A DNA stretch of 64,000 bases from Odontocerum albicorne (GCA_949825065.1 OX463842.1:33464480-33528479), one strand, 5' to 3'. Numbered from the stretch's first letter, positions 46,831 through 58,739 are shown. A program made the numbers and translations. The notes: a model not told the origin generated them from the letters alone.

Positions 46831-48276
46831 ATATTTTTTATTTTTTTATTATATTATTTATATATAATCATAAATTTTGATAAGACTCATAAAAAAAGAT
46901 TGCCTTCAAAAACTTCAAGTTCCTAAACTAAAGTCGATCCAGTTGAAATATTATTTGAGAAAATGTAAGTTAACCAAAAATAAAGATCAACTACCTATTC
47001 ACTAAATATTACTCAAAAATGTGAGTGTTGTAATAACAAAATAAATATGACTGTTTCAATAAAATAAAATTTCTGGTGTGATAACAAACTAAAATTACTG
47101 GTGTATAAACAAAATAAATATTACTTTTCTAATAACAAAATAAGACATTCAAATGACGAAAATATTATAGACTATTATCGATTAAAACCAATCATGTAAT
47201 GTATTTTAAATATAATGAAATGTTGTACACAGCTTTAGAAACACTAAAAAATCCAATAAATCACAATTTACTTGAAAAATTCTAGCACAACAACAGGTCT
47301 GGCAGCTACAGTAGTGCACATGTCTTCACTTTCATTTGTTTTCAGAACATTGATGTTTCTTAACTCTACGGAAGAACTCTTGAAGAGTATTCTAACACAG
47401 GACATATAATGTTACAGTTTATTTAATGTGACTTGAACGATCTTTCAAACTTGTGCAACAAAATGTGCTCCACCCGTTTGCCTAATTCTTTGATTTTTTT
47501 TTTTTGTTAATTTACACTTATTTTCTACCATCCATATCCTAATGGTATATCTCACCATGTACAATTGATAAAATCATATACTCGTATTTGATCATTTCTT
47601 GACCATAATCCACTTAAATTAGTTTGTCGCCGACTCCCACATTAATTAAGAAAATTAAATAAGATAGTATAGCAAGTCTGATAGTATAGTACGAGTAAGT
47701 AGTAAGTCTGATAAGATAAGATGACCCTACAAAGACCGGGATACAGGGACAATTTTAATTTTTTAACCAAATGTAGTGCGTGCTCGTGTTTAATTAAAAA
47801 CGTCTTAAAATGTTTTTATCATAAAATTCAACTCGATTTTTTTTCATATCCAAAATCTAAAATATTTTATTTTAAAACTAATTTTTTAATACTCTCCAAG
47901 AATATTAAACATTTAAATTCACGGTTTGTTAAAAGTACCTAGAATTGGAAACGTCAACGGAATTAAAGGAATAATTAATTTCTTTTGCGCTTCAATAAAC
48001 TTGTTTCTCAGAATTTTTGCGCAACGTACCATTTATGATACATTTTTATATTTCCCTTGTTTGCAATACCAACCGAATCAACTAAGTTAACATTTTTCAA
48101 AACTTCTTTTATGAAAAATAAAATTATAGTTATTTTCAAAAAAATACCATTATTGTAGCATTTACATTCTGTTGTCCAAATAAACTCCGTATGCAAGTAA
48201 CAAAACGTTTATGGAACACGAAGACGCAATTTTGATTGGCAAAAAAGTCACGATATGTGTATAAATATATTACATA
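46831..48276. other. Intronic AT-rich stretch
   Basis: Imperfect AATAACAAAATAAATATTAC-like repeats fill about 47030-47140. TACTCGTA (47579-47586) and TACGAGTA (47690-47697) are present. No gene was recognised. Confidence 0.5.
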
Positions 48277-48715
48277 TTAGGTGTTAACATAAGTTGTGTC
48301 CGTTTTTTTTCCAAATTTAAAAATGAGCACCAAAAGTAAAACTAAATGGTAAATGTTATACGTCATTGGAAAGAAAATTTCCTGCTCTACAAGATATTGT
48401 GTTTGCTTTTACGTTACATATATAATTTTATTTTATTACAAGCCTTCAAAATGGAATGTCAAGTAGACGAAAGTGAGCATTTTGGACACCTCCTTCTGAT
48501 CGCGTTCAATTGAGGGAATAAAGCTGCCAAAGCTGCTCGCGATATTTGCGAAGTGTACGGTGAAGATGCTATGCTAAAAGCAAACACAATATCTTGTTGA
48601 GCAGAAAATTTTCTTTCGAATGAAGTATAACATTTACGAGTACCATTTAGTTATACTTTTGGTGCTCATTTTTAAATTGAAAAAAAAAACGGACACAACT
48701 TATGTTAGCACCCAA
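48277..48715. mobile_element. Mariner-derived MITE with ~130-bp inverted arms
   Basis: The left arm (about 48277-48408) and right arm (about 48583-48715) are near-perfect inverted copies. They share GTGTTAACATAAGTTGTGTC (one mismatch), AAATGAGCACCAAAAGTA and AAGATATTGTGTTTGCTTTT, with a flanking TA on each side. The centre, in the + direction, encodes a mariner N-terminal relic: KAAKAARDICEVYGEDA (about 48518-48570). The right arm carries an extra CTCGTA (complement of 48635-48640 region) at a TA present uninterrupted in the left arm. As single strand it would fold into a long hairpin. Confidence 0.85.
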
Positions 48716-48719
48716 TATA

Positions 48720-49676
48720 GAGGCATATCCAGAAAGTAAGTGTACTGAATTTTTGTAGGTTACAATTTTTTTTATTTAAACAAAAAAATTACGTGGTTAC
48801 CGTAGTACATATGTAAGCTATTTTTCGACATAGTCGCCATTCCTCTCAATGCAGGTGGTGAAGCGGGGTATCAACTTTTTGATGCCTTCCTCGAAGTAGT
48901 TTCCCGCCAACCCCTCCGTCCACTTATCCACCTCCTCCTTTACCTCCTCGTCGGTTGTAAACCTTTTTCCACCCATGTGCAGCTTCAGGGAGGTAAAGAG
49001 ATAGAATCTGAAGGTACTAGGTCAGGGGAATGCGCGGGATGGTTCAGAACATCCCATTTAAACGAGGCGAGCAGTTCCTTCGTGGCGTTGGCCGTGTGTG
49101 GTCTGGCATTGTCGTGCAGCAGGCAGACTCCCTTTGTCAGCATGCCTCTCCTCTTGTTCTGAATCGCCCTCCGCAATTTTTTAGGGTCTCACAGTATCTT
49201 GCAGAGTTGATGGTCTCCCCTTGAGGCATATATTCAATTAAAATTATGCCTTGACAGTCCCAAAACACGGATGCCATGATTTTCTTGGCTGAAATTGTGG
49301 TTTTGAACTTTTTGGCGGGGGGGGGAAGAGGTGTGACGTGACCGTTTTTAAACTCGCGACACCACTTGTACACACTCGTACGATTCATAGCTTTATCACC
49401 ATATGCAGTTTTCACCTCATTATAAACCTCAACCGGAGGTTTTCCCTTCCAAAAGAGATAACGGATGACGCCGCGTATTTCGCACTTGGCGGAAGATTGG
49501 ATTGTCATTTTTCACGAAACGTGTTGTCGCGTCGACACTTCTCAACGTACTGACCTCGAACTGGTCTCGTTGCGGAGGGGAAGGGTCAGGCTACACGGAA
49601 GTGTAGCCAACATGTCGAAAATAAAATCCATCCGGTCGTGAGAGCCTCAGTACACTTACTTTCTGGATACGCATAG
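48720..49676 (-). mobile_element. Mariner with TIRs, internally deleted, first catalytic Asp lost
   Basis: The ends share ATCCAGAAAGTAAGTGTACT and two more bases (left from 48728, right complement to about 49668), with TA outside. The minus-strand transposase runs from 49508 to a stop at 48818-48820. Its N-terminus is SSAKCEIRGVIRYLF, then MNRTSVYKWCREFKNG. A deletion of about 150 residues removes the first DE motif and jumps to KKFKTTISAKKIMASVFWD. A frameshift follows, then GVCLLHDNARPH (second D) and HSPDLVPSD (third D). A second frameshift leads to RFTTDEEVKEEVDKW and RNGDYVEK at the stop. It is well preserved otherwise, so the deletion may have made it a non-autonomous derivative. It lies only a few bases from the MITE at 48277-48715. 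Confidence 0.9.
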
Positions 49677-52600
49677 TAATATATAGAATGTATTTTTTTT
49701 CATCACGGACTAACCGGTATATCAATAAAAAATTAAGTTCCAAATGAATAGGCGATATATTATCTTACCGTGCATCAAAAATGCTATTGGTATTAATTTG
49801 CCACACATGTCATGTCACCTTAAATTTTTAAACATAAATGTTTATTGAAAATTCCAAATATCGTTGCGTAAATCACAAATGACAATGCTTTTGAGATTTC
49901 TCGAATTACATTATTTTTTTCATTTAGAAAAAAATAAAAACTATTCTACTTCACTGAAAGGGTAGAAAAAATTGTGTTACAACCATATTATTACTTGCGT
50001 AATGCTATTGTTATTAATGCTCAAGTCTAAAAAGCAAAAAGTACTTTTTTTGTAACGTTCATTTAAATTTACAGAAAAGCTTTAAAAAAAGTTCTCGAGA
50101 GTTTTTTAAACTGTGATAATATAGTTCATGATTAACACTACAATATCGTAAAGCTGGATTGAAATTATACGCCAAGTGTGATTAAAAAAGTGACATTTTA
50201 AATACAAGTATGTATACATATTTTTGATAAAATGTCGCGTCATTTCAGTTTTCATATTTAATGTCCACTTTTTATCGAATTCAGTTATTAGTGTGAAAGG
50301 CGACCTATTTGCACCAAGCTTGACTTGACCTCAATAAAATATGAGCCAAGACCATGAAACATACATTTATTTTTAAATTTAAATAAATTCATGTTTTTAA
50401 AAATATCAATGCCTAGACATCCCTGTTACCTATTATTTTCTCCGATTCAGTGGATGTAAACTCGAAGTGGCAATTAAGAATGCCGAATACAGTGGTGTCT
50501 CCCGGTCACGCTTTTCAATATGTCGGCACCACAATTTTAAAATATTGAAGGTTATCTATCATACGAATTAATTAATGAATCCTTTTATCTTTAATCATAC
50601 CCTTTCATTTCGTACACCTATGATATTCTCTTAGTTTTGTAAATTGTATTATAATTTAGTTGTTCATTCTACATTTTTAAGAACTTTATTATATCTGAAG
50701 TATATGAAAATAAAAAAAACACACTATTTAATAATAATATAGTTGATATTAACTGTTCAATAGAACTATAAGCCTTAATTTTTTTAATTAATAAATATTT
50801 AATTTTCCTGTAAAATAGTTATTATACATTATAAAAATAAATACTTTCAGCTAACCTACATTTCAGAGTAACTGAAACTATTTTCTCTCCAATCTTCAAT
50901 GTGACAACTAATTTAGTATTTTCAGATATCTTTGCCTTTTGTTACAAAAATATTCAATTAAATACTTATATTATAAATTAGTTTTTCCTGGAATTAAGTT
51001 TTCGGTGACATATATTTAAAAAGGTATACGCTTTTAACAATTATTGTTTCATAAAACAATGAGTAGACGAGAACAAATAAAAATATCCATAACATATTTT
51101 ACTGTTATTTTCAATAAAAAAAATATTTCATTGTTAAAATATTGTGTATTTTAACTTTATCAAAATGTTAGTGGCCTTAATCCATGAAATAAAAGACACC
51201 AAAACATCATTACCATTGTAATTAGACACACATAAAACATTTTTAATCTCACACACTTAACCGGCATTATTCGAAAAATATGGCATTGACTTAACGTCAC
51301 CGAGGAATAATTTACATAATTTCACCGATGAATAATTTAGCATCATTATTTATCCTGAATTTAAAAATTGCTTATTTTTTGCTGACATTTATCACTCATT
51401 TTATACATGACCCTCACAATTCGAAATTGTTTATAAAAGTACTAACGCATAATTATCAATAATTGTTTCACCTGTTAATTATTGTAAGTTCTTTGGTGAT
51501 TTTTTTTTATTAGTTTTGATTCAACACTGTCATAATTCTCAATGTTGCATATTTTCATTAAAAATATAAACGAGGTAAAGGTACAAAGTTGTTACTTTCA
51601 AAAATTATTTTGAAAATCGTAAAAAGGTTTTATGTATTATTCATATGTGAAATACTGTTTGGCTATTTCACTTATTGAGTCAAACTAAAACATCATAACG
51701 TTTATTTGGATGTGTCAAATATGCAAAAATATAGCGAGACGAAAAAACTTGTTGATAATTTATGAAAGGAGATCAGTATTAAATTCACTATTGAAGCGAG
51801 CATAAGTTATACATGGGATTAATTAATATAACATTGAATGAATTGATATAACGGAAAAGGGAGTGATTTATTACAAAATTTGTCATATTTATGAATTTCC
51901 TGTTATAAACCACTATGAATTTCATAAAAATAATTATATATTATGTTCGGCATAAAATGATTCTTCTATTTCCGTTACATTATTTTGGTAGACCTTGGAA
52001 ATGTTCCATTTTAATATTGAATCTATGTTTAAAGCAATGATACTCTATTTTGAATATCATCTTTCAGTTGTAATAAAAATGATGAAAGATTGTTAGTTAA
52101 ATTATTAATTTATGAAAGAACTTTCTTTATACCTTTTATTTTTTATTGTAATTAAAATATTATGGCAAATGGCTACGTGTCAATTTTATGAATTCGTTTG
52201 TTAACTTTAAAATCACTGTTAATGTATCATATATCAAACAATATAATATCGGGAAAACTTATAACAATCAATAGTTACGGTTTAATAGTAAGTAATTATG
52301 TAATTTATTGTATAATAATAGTTCAAATATTACAGCTGTCACTTCTTGAAATGATTAGGCATAAAATATAAATGACAAATCATATATTTATTAACACATG
52401 TCTTCACTGTGGAACAGTAATATATAATTAGTAATACTAGAAAGCAGTTTATAATAAACGAGAATGATTGATACTTCGAATATTCGTTATATTAACACTC
52501 AATTATTTGTATCATATTATATTTAGATTTACACTTTATAGTATTGATATGAAAAGAAATTAATTGGGTTGTTAATAATGAATATAAGGTTTTCTGTCAA

Positions 52601-53164
52601 TGCTATATACAATCTATTATGAGTTAAGTTTCATGAAAATTTTATTTTATTTTGTACATAATTAAATGTTGCAAGTTTCATTCCGGAAAATGCATGACAC
52701 TTTTAGTTTTTATTTTGAATTTTCTTTTATTTAGTTTTTTTATTATGAATCAAAATAATAAGATGGCTACAAAAAAAACGCGCCAATAACAACGAGCAAG
52801 TGAGACTTGGCACAAAGACAAGCACAGCATAATTTTGAAAAAATATATTTTCTTCATTGTTGACAGGTACAAGTTATAAGTAATACACTGTCCTCGCGCC
52901 AATCTTAAATTGTATCCTGTAAGTTTTTGGTGAAAACGGGTCGTTACTATTTGATCAAATCTAATATATAACTTTATTACTGCAGAGGAAAATCTATTTA
53001 TTAACTATATTTTTCCATTTATTTAAAACACAAATTATTATTTTTTAAGGCCTTAAGACAATAAAAGTTTAAATTATAATATACTCGTACCACCATATTT
53101 AAAAAAAATTACGAGGCTGCTAATATTTTAAATACAGAGACGAAACATATTAACTTATTTGTAT
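49677..53164. other. Long AT-rich intronic stretch
   Basis: Apart from the shared repeat at 50457-50550 and TACTCGTA at 53082-53089, nothing is recognisable across about 3.5 kb. No frame reaches 80 codons. Confidence 0.6.
50457..50550. repeat. Dispersed repeat shared with 45444-45540
   Basis: AAACTCGAAGTGGCAATTAA, GCCGAATACAGTGGTGTC, CGGTCACGCTTTTCAATAT and TCGGCACC follow the same order as in the copy at 45444-45540, with roughly three-quarters identity by eye. Confidence 0.6.
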
Positions 53165-53665
53165 AATTTTTAATGACATACATACATACCATCATGCAAT
53201 TCCCTGTCGTGGTAGACATAGGAATGGCTTTATGGTATATGTATGTATTTATTTCAGCTCTTTCACAACCATATACCTTCTCAGACAACTTCTTCGATTT
53301 CTCTGACTTTCTACATTTCCTTCTTTGGAATATCATTTACTTGATCCAACCATACTTTCCTTGGTCTTCCTCTACAACGCTTTCCACTCACATTCGCACT
53401 ATATATCTATTTTGTTAGTCTTTCTTTATTCATTCGTTACACATGTCCAAACCATCTCAGCGTGCTCTTCTTCATCTTACTTAACACATCATCCTTTAAT
53501 TCGCATCCATCCCGTATCACTTCATTCTGTAGTCTACGTGTATTCTTCTCAATGCACGCAATTTTCGAGCATTTGTTTGGCTCTTATCAATATCTTTCCA
53601 CGTCCACGTTTTTCTTCCGTTCACCAAAATACTGTTGTAAACTATAGTTTTAATGACGGTTATCT
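53165..53665 (-). mobile_element. Recurrent RT family, C-terminal and 3' end
   Basis: The minus strand reads RLQNEVIRDGCELKDDVLSK, MKKSTLRWFGHV, RMNKERLTK and RCRGRPRKVWLDQVNDI (with stops). This is the clearest reading of the GHV to GRPRKVWLDQV part of the family. The 3' end at 53185-53215 contains the family terminus complement CATGCAATTCCCTGTCGTGG after a CATACATACATAC run. Confidence 0.8.
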
Positions 53666-54429
53666 AAATTTATAGAAAATTTTAAAAACACTCCCCCATG
53701 AAATAGCTCGAAATGAGACAGTATGGTTGGGGCTACGCACAATATGTTGTATTATGTGTTGAAGACTATTATTCATCACTTTCATTAACTATATCTTTTA
53801 AATGTTTTCACCAGTCAAAAAAGACCCACCTAAATTACTGAAGCCCCACCTACAGACTAATCTTAAAATAATAAAATGTCTGATTCATCCGTACTGTCTG
53901 AAGTCCAGCAGTGGATATTTTCGCCCGCATGATAAAGAAAAAAATACATTTTACACAAAATCTGCAAATTCTACTCCAGCTTCGTTTCTCCAGACACCGT
54001 TCATCCTTACGATATCATACATTCTTGGCGAAATGTTTCTCTCCTTCCCGTTTGGTCCCTCCTTTTCCCATATTAAAGCTTCGACGTCTTAATATTCTTC
54101 CCAGAATTTTCACTGAAGAATTTTTACCTCCTTTTGAACAAATAAAACGTGTACTAGAGTAGAAATTATTAACTGTACTAAAAAGTATTTAGACTGGAAT
54201 GAGTGGGAATATAATCGTTTTGAAAATGCTTTTGAGTTAAGAATACTCGTGTGAGCAATTCATAGTGAAAACATAATGAAGCTGAATTATCGAAGTCATG
54301 CTCCTATAAGGCATATTTGAATTAGGTTTACCATGTGTTAAATTTAATAAGTCAATCATTAATTGAACTATTATTAAATTTGGAGAGTCTTTGGTATGTT
54401 TCTATTAAAATTCGATAATTTTTTTGGGT
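53666..54429. other. Intronic stretch, unidentified
   Basis: GC is slightly raised at 53820-54140, with overlapping frames of 96 and 83 codons on the + strand. Neither resembles a known domain. It could be an old repeat. Confidence 0.4.
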
Positions 54430-54870
54430 TATTGAAAGAAGGGTAGCGACAGGGAATAAGGTGAACTGAGCACTTAATGTAGTATACAACAACCACGCAA
54501 TATTAACAGTAGTAAAATGTCAATACATAATAGTGTGTTGGTGCCCACCTTGGCATATGGAAGCGAGGCTTAGACTTTGCAGACGGATATAAGAAGAAAA
54601 AAAATGACCAGGCGCGTTTTCAAGTCAGACGTGCAAGTGGTGCATGAAAGAAGTAGAGAGTAAAATGTATCTGAATCAAACGGACTAGATTTTGAAACAA
54701 GGTAAAGTAAGAAGTATGAATAATAAGAGGATTGTTGGTGACAAGAAATATGAATTTGAGAGAGGCGAAAGTTGTGTACTTTGATTGAAAAGTATGGAAA
54801 TCTGTTCTCTCTGTTTACCTAAAGGGGCACGGCATGATGATACATACATATTTGTATGTATGATACATTT
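54430..54870 (+). mobile_element. Recurrent RT family, decayed C-terminal and 3' end
   Basis: ERRVATGNKVN then an HNSVLVPTLAYGSEA-like reading across frames near 54525-54575. A 3' end near 54775-54860 is close to that of the 14340 copy: GAAAGTTGTGTACTTTGATT, GGAAATCTGTTCTCTCTG, GGCATGATGATACATACATA. Confidence 0.7.
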
Positions 54871-57690
54871 TCACAGGAAATTTTCAATTTAACATAAAAG
54901 CTTGTGTTAGATTCCATGTTCGAATATTGGACTAGCAAGCACGTTGTTCCGAGTAATTTATTTATTTACTCGTTAAGTGAAAATGCACGAGTGACTGTGA
55001 ACTTTAAAACACTGCACTAGAAATGGTATATTTAATATTATAATATTATGCAAATAAATAAAAATATTACCTTCACCAACTTTTGAAACAATATAGAAAA
55101 CTTTCATCTAAGGCTTGATATTCAGATTTACCCTGTGAAATATATGCGTCTTTATTATTCAAATAACAATTTATATTCAAGTGACCATTGTGCTAAGTAC
55201 ACATATATGCATGTCTACACATTTTCCGTTTCCTCAGTCGGACAGCTTAATCCACGGTCTTTCTCCGCACCGTCGTAATTCTCGACTAATGCTTCGTGCT
55301 CCGGTTCTCCGTATCGCTCGGCCTCGCTTCAACTCGTTTCACATCTCCCTACGTCGCACAGTATAGCCTAGTGATATAAAACCTTTTCCACAGAAGGAAA
55401 GTTTTCAAGTTTTGCTTATCCTCGTAATCCAAAAAACAGGTTATATTTACCAATCTTTAAATTACCCGTGGAATTCAACATTCAGATGAAATTTTATTCG
55501 AAAACGAATCCACCGAAATTCGACTAATTAGCTTAAATGGTATATGTACTGTATTGTATTAAACTTTTGTTATATACAGTACAATCTTACAGGATCATAG
55601 CTATATGGTTATTTCTTCTAACTTACCGGAGGGATATGTGTTAAATCAAACTTAAAGAAACACAAAACTACAATACAACCTTTTAAAAAATATCGATCGA
55701 ATCCACAACGCTAAATAAAATAAGGGTGTCTCGAACGAACGATATGTTTATGTTAATTTAACACGTTATTAGAGTTTCATAATAAAAATAGTAGTTCTTA
55801 AGCGACCTTTGCAATTTTTAATTTAAAACGATTACAATATCCATAGATCGCTTTCTGAACTCGTTTGGTCACGGCTTCGAAGTACGTAAAGAGCCAGGCT
55901 GTAGACCGACCTGCGTTTTATGACTTCATTATTCCGAACGGAACTTAGTTATAATAAACGAATGAATTATAATGTGTAGTTACACACTGCCCGACACTGG
56001 TAAACCTCGTATGTAAAAGTCTGTTAAGAAAGAACCGTGGCGGACCGCAGGTTGCTTCTCTCTGACAGAGCCTGCTCAGCCGTACGGGCCCCATTACGTC
56101 CCGTTATCTCTGCCGTCGTGTAATTTTATTCTTCAGCCCCTCGCGGATACGTACTTATTACAGCCACTTACTGATAGATAAAATGTTTTGATTATGCCAA
56201 CGTGGCCGGCCATCCTTTTGCAACAACTGTTTATTATTATTTTTTTATTTCATTACTTCGATATAAATCGCCGTAAATCTTTTGTGTATTATTATTTTAT
56301 TGCGCCCTCCTCACAAACGGCATTGTGAGTGTTTTTTAAAAGCCTCGGGCTATAAAATGAAGCTTTCATGCCTTGTTATTTATTTTCAAGTTTTTAAGTA
56401 TTCAAACTTGGGTTTCTTTATCTTCAAGTTTTTCCTAATCCATATTATCGATTCCGCTCTCTTTATTTCATTATAATAAATGTATTTTTAAACCTCATTA
56501 AAAATGTTATTTCAAAACCGGATTATACCCATAATTAACAATCAATTATAGTCAGCCAAAAGAATCTCAGATTCAATTTAAGGGGATGTACAAAAAAAGA
56601 TCGCTCTGGCAAACATTTTTGTGCTTTTAGTTCCAAGTGATTCAATCTGATAATAAATAATTTCTAAGATAATGCTACCTTCAGTTATTTTATGTGAAGA
56701 AGGATTTTAACATTTCTGTTTATGTCGCCATGTTTCGACAATTTTGTCTCTTTCCCCACTTCTAAGATGGTTTTCATTAATATTTTTACATAGATGAATG
56801 TTTAAATATAAAAGGTATTTTTTGCAATTTTTCTACTAAGACCTCTATCTTCTATTCGAGGAAAGTTTAACGCTCAAAATCATCAAACAGCGAGGATATC
56901 TCGGTAGAAAATATATTTTACTCAACTTTTCCTTCGTCGGCAGAATGTTGTTGGAACATTTCGTAAAGGGGGAAATATCTATTTTTTATCTGAATCATAT
57001 TTAACACGAATCCGAGACTTTTATGATGGTTATTTTCATGCTTTTTGAAGCCATCTGTAACAGTGATGATAACCGTACAATTTATCATGGCCCGTTTGGG
57101 AGGAGAAATTTGCATTTTTTTCTGGGAAAATTTCATTTCTTAGAAAATTGTGTAGGTAATTTACCAGATTTTTTTTTTGCTATCTTTTGTCAGTCAAACG
57201 GTAAGTAATGATTCTTACGTCGAATCTTATACGTCAACAAATCTTTAATAAATAGTTCAGACATTTCTTTTCTATTTGCGTATCATTCCACTTTCTTATT
57301 TTTCATGTCCACGCAATTTATTATTTTACTAACGCTCGGTACTCATTTTACGTCCACAGGGTTTTGTCATATAAATACTCGCTAGATATGCGATATTCCA
57401 TACCATTTGTACCTTCTCGAGGTGGCATCTCTTATCGGAGGTTGATCACCATTAGGGCAATCCTCATCCTGTTCACTGCGGCTGAAACAACTCCGAAATT
57501 TAAAATGTCAAATATATTATTTATTTGTTCGACATTTTCAGTCTTATAGATCTTGATCTTCTCGATATCGATGCGTTATCAATCGTGGGTGTTGGTATTT
57601 TTTCCAAAATAAAGTTTAAATTTTCTTAATGTCTATCTTGATTTTAAACTCTCTACCCATAAACAAGTAGGTTATACGGTTTATTCGGAC
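54871..57690. other. Intronic stretch with GC-richer patches
   Basis: Two patches stand out for CpG content: 55220-55370 (GCACCGTCGTAATTCTCG, GTATCGCTCGGCCTCGC) and 55850-56215 (GTGGCGGACCGCAGG, GCCGTACGGGCCCC, CCTCGCGGATACG). Neither has a convincing coding frame or repeat match. Conserved regulatory sequence is one possibility, which only a comparison with related genomes could show. Confidence 0.4.
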
Positions 57691-57699
57691 TTCTATAAT

Positions 57700-58335
57700 C
57701 TTCGAGTGTTAAATTTCGTACGTCGATATCACCCAAGAAGCAAAAATAAAAACTCATTAATACATTTCTTTCGAATTTGTGTCTTAAAAAAATTTCCTTC
57801 GAAGAGGAGTGAAACTTTGAGGTCAATTTCATCCTCATCGAATAAATTGATATTTCCGAATCGGTCTAATAATGTGGGGTATTATGATAGAGTTTTTGCC
57901 GTTGCTGGTCATGTGGCATGGAACGGACTTCCTCTAAGTGTTAGAAATATAGGTGGTGTGCGCAGCTTTAGGAAACACTTGAAAACAACCTTTTTTGGGA
58001 GATCCTTACAAAATCTATGATTTTATATGAATACTACATCCATATACTACACTTCACATTCAGCAGATTGGGTTGATATCTTATATCGGAAGATCTACAA
58101 AGGTTTTCTTACCAAATATGTTTTTCTAAACATATGGAGTTGGGGAATGTACCTAATATAATGGCCGCAACCACCACCTTCCTATCCGTAGCCTTAACAT
58201 ACATATATTTGTTATGTATTATTTTTAATTTGTCAATAATATTCGGTTTGAATCCCGAAGTAGAGCATCCTTGAAGAGGGTCTGCTGTCTAAGGGACGCT
58301 ATATAAATTTTCATGTTATCATTATTATTATAAGC
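57700..58335 (+). mobile_element. CR1/jockey-like LINE 3' end with ORF2 C-terminus
   Basis: The frame ending at TGA 58018-58020 reads FPNRSNNVGYYDRVFAVAGH, VAWNGLPLSVRNIGGV, FRKHLKTTFFG. This is the C-terminal tail of CR1/jockey-like ORF2 and parallels 21905-22200. The 3' UTR contains AATGGCCGCAACCACCACC (about 58160), then GTCTGCTGTCTAAGGGACGC and TATATAAATTTTC, ending in a TTATTATTAT run. The last 100 codons are open, so this is a moderately young, 5'-truncated copy. Confidence 0.8.
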
Positions 58336-58568
58336 ATTAATAAGCGCGTCGTCTAGAAAAAAATTGCATCACGGGAAAATTGTTTGCGATTTTGGAATCA
58401 TGTCTAACAGGCTTAAGTTTTATGCTTTGTTGTGGTTCTTTAACATGTTTCGATAGTTTTAAATTGTTATTTTTTAGTGGTTATTCATTCTGTATAATTA
58501 TCACAATATTTGTTATCATTAACAACATACACATTATCTCCCAACTTTCTTTCAGATTGAGTCTATAC

Positions 58569-58576
58569 TACTCGTA
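58569..58576. repeat. TACTCGTA octamer (example of the 24 copies)
   Basis: One of the exact TACGAGTA/TACTCGTA octamers interpreted as possible excision footprints; all positions are given in the findings. Confidence 0.5.
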
Positions 58577-58690
58577 TGTTCCCTTTACTCAAGAAAGAAA
58601 ATCAAATTGTAATGAAATCAGACCATAGTAAAAGTTAGAGTTCTTCCGACATTGACCGCTTTCATCAGTCATCGAAAAGTTTTTAATTTG

Positions 58691-58739
58691 TTTCTAAAAT
58701 GTTAGAAAAACATTAAAAGTTTTTCTAACATTTTAGAAA
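58691..58739. repeat. Perfect inverted repeat (21-bp arms, 7-base loop)
   Basis: TTTCTAAAATGTTAGAAAAA plus C (58691-58711) is exactly complementary to 58719-58739. It may form a hairpin or be a collapsed palindromic element. Confidence 0.9.

Noticed and set aside
53802..54162. Overlapping 96- and 83-codon frames as genes
   Set aside because: No domain, no start context and no splice signals. Two overlapping frames in a slightly GC-richer patch suggest chance.
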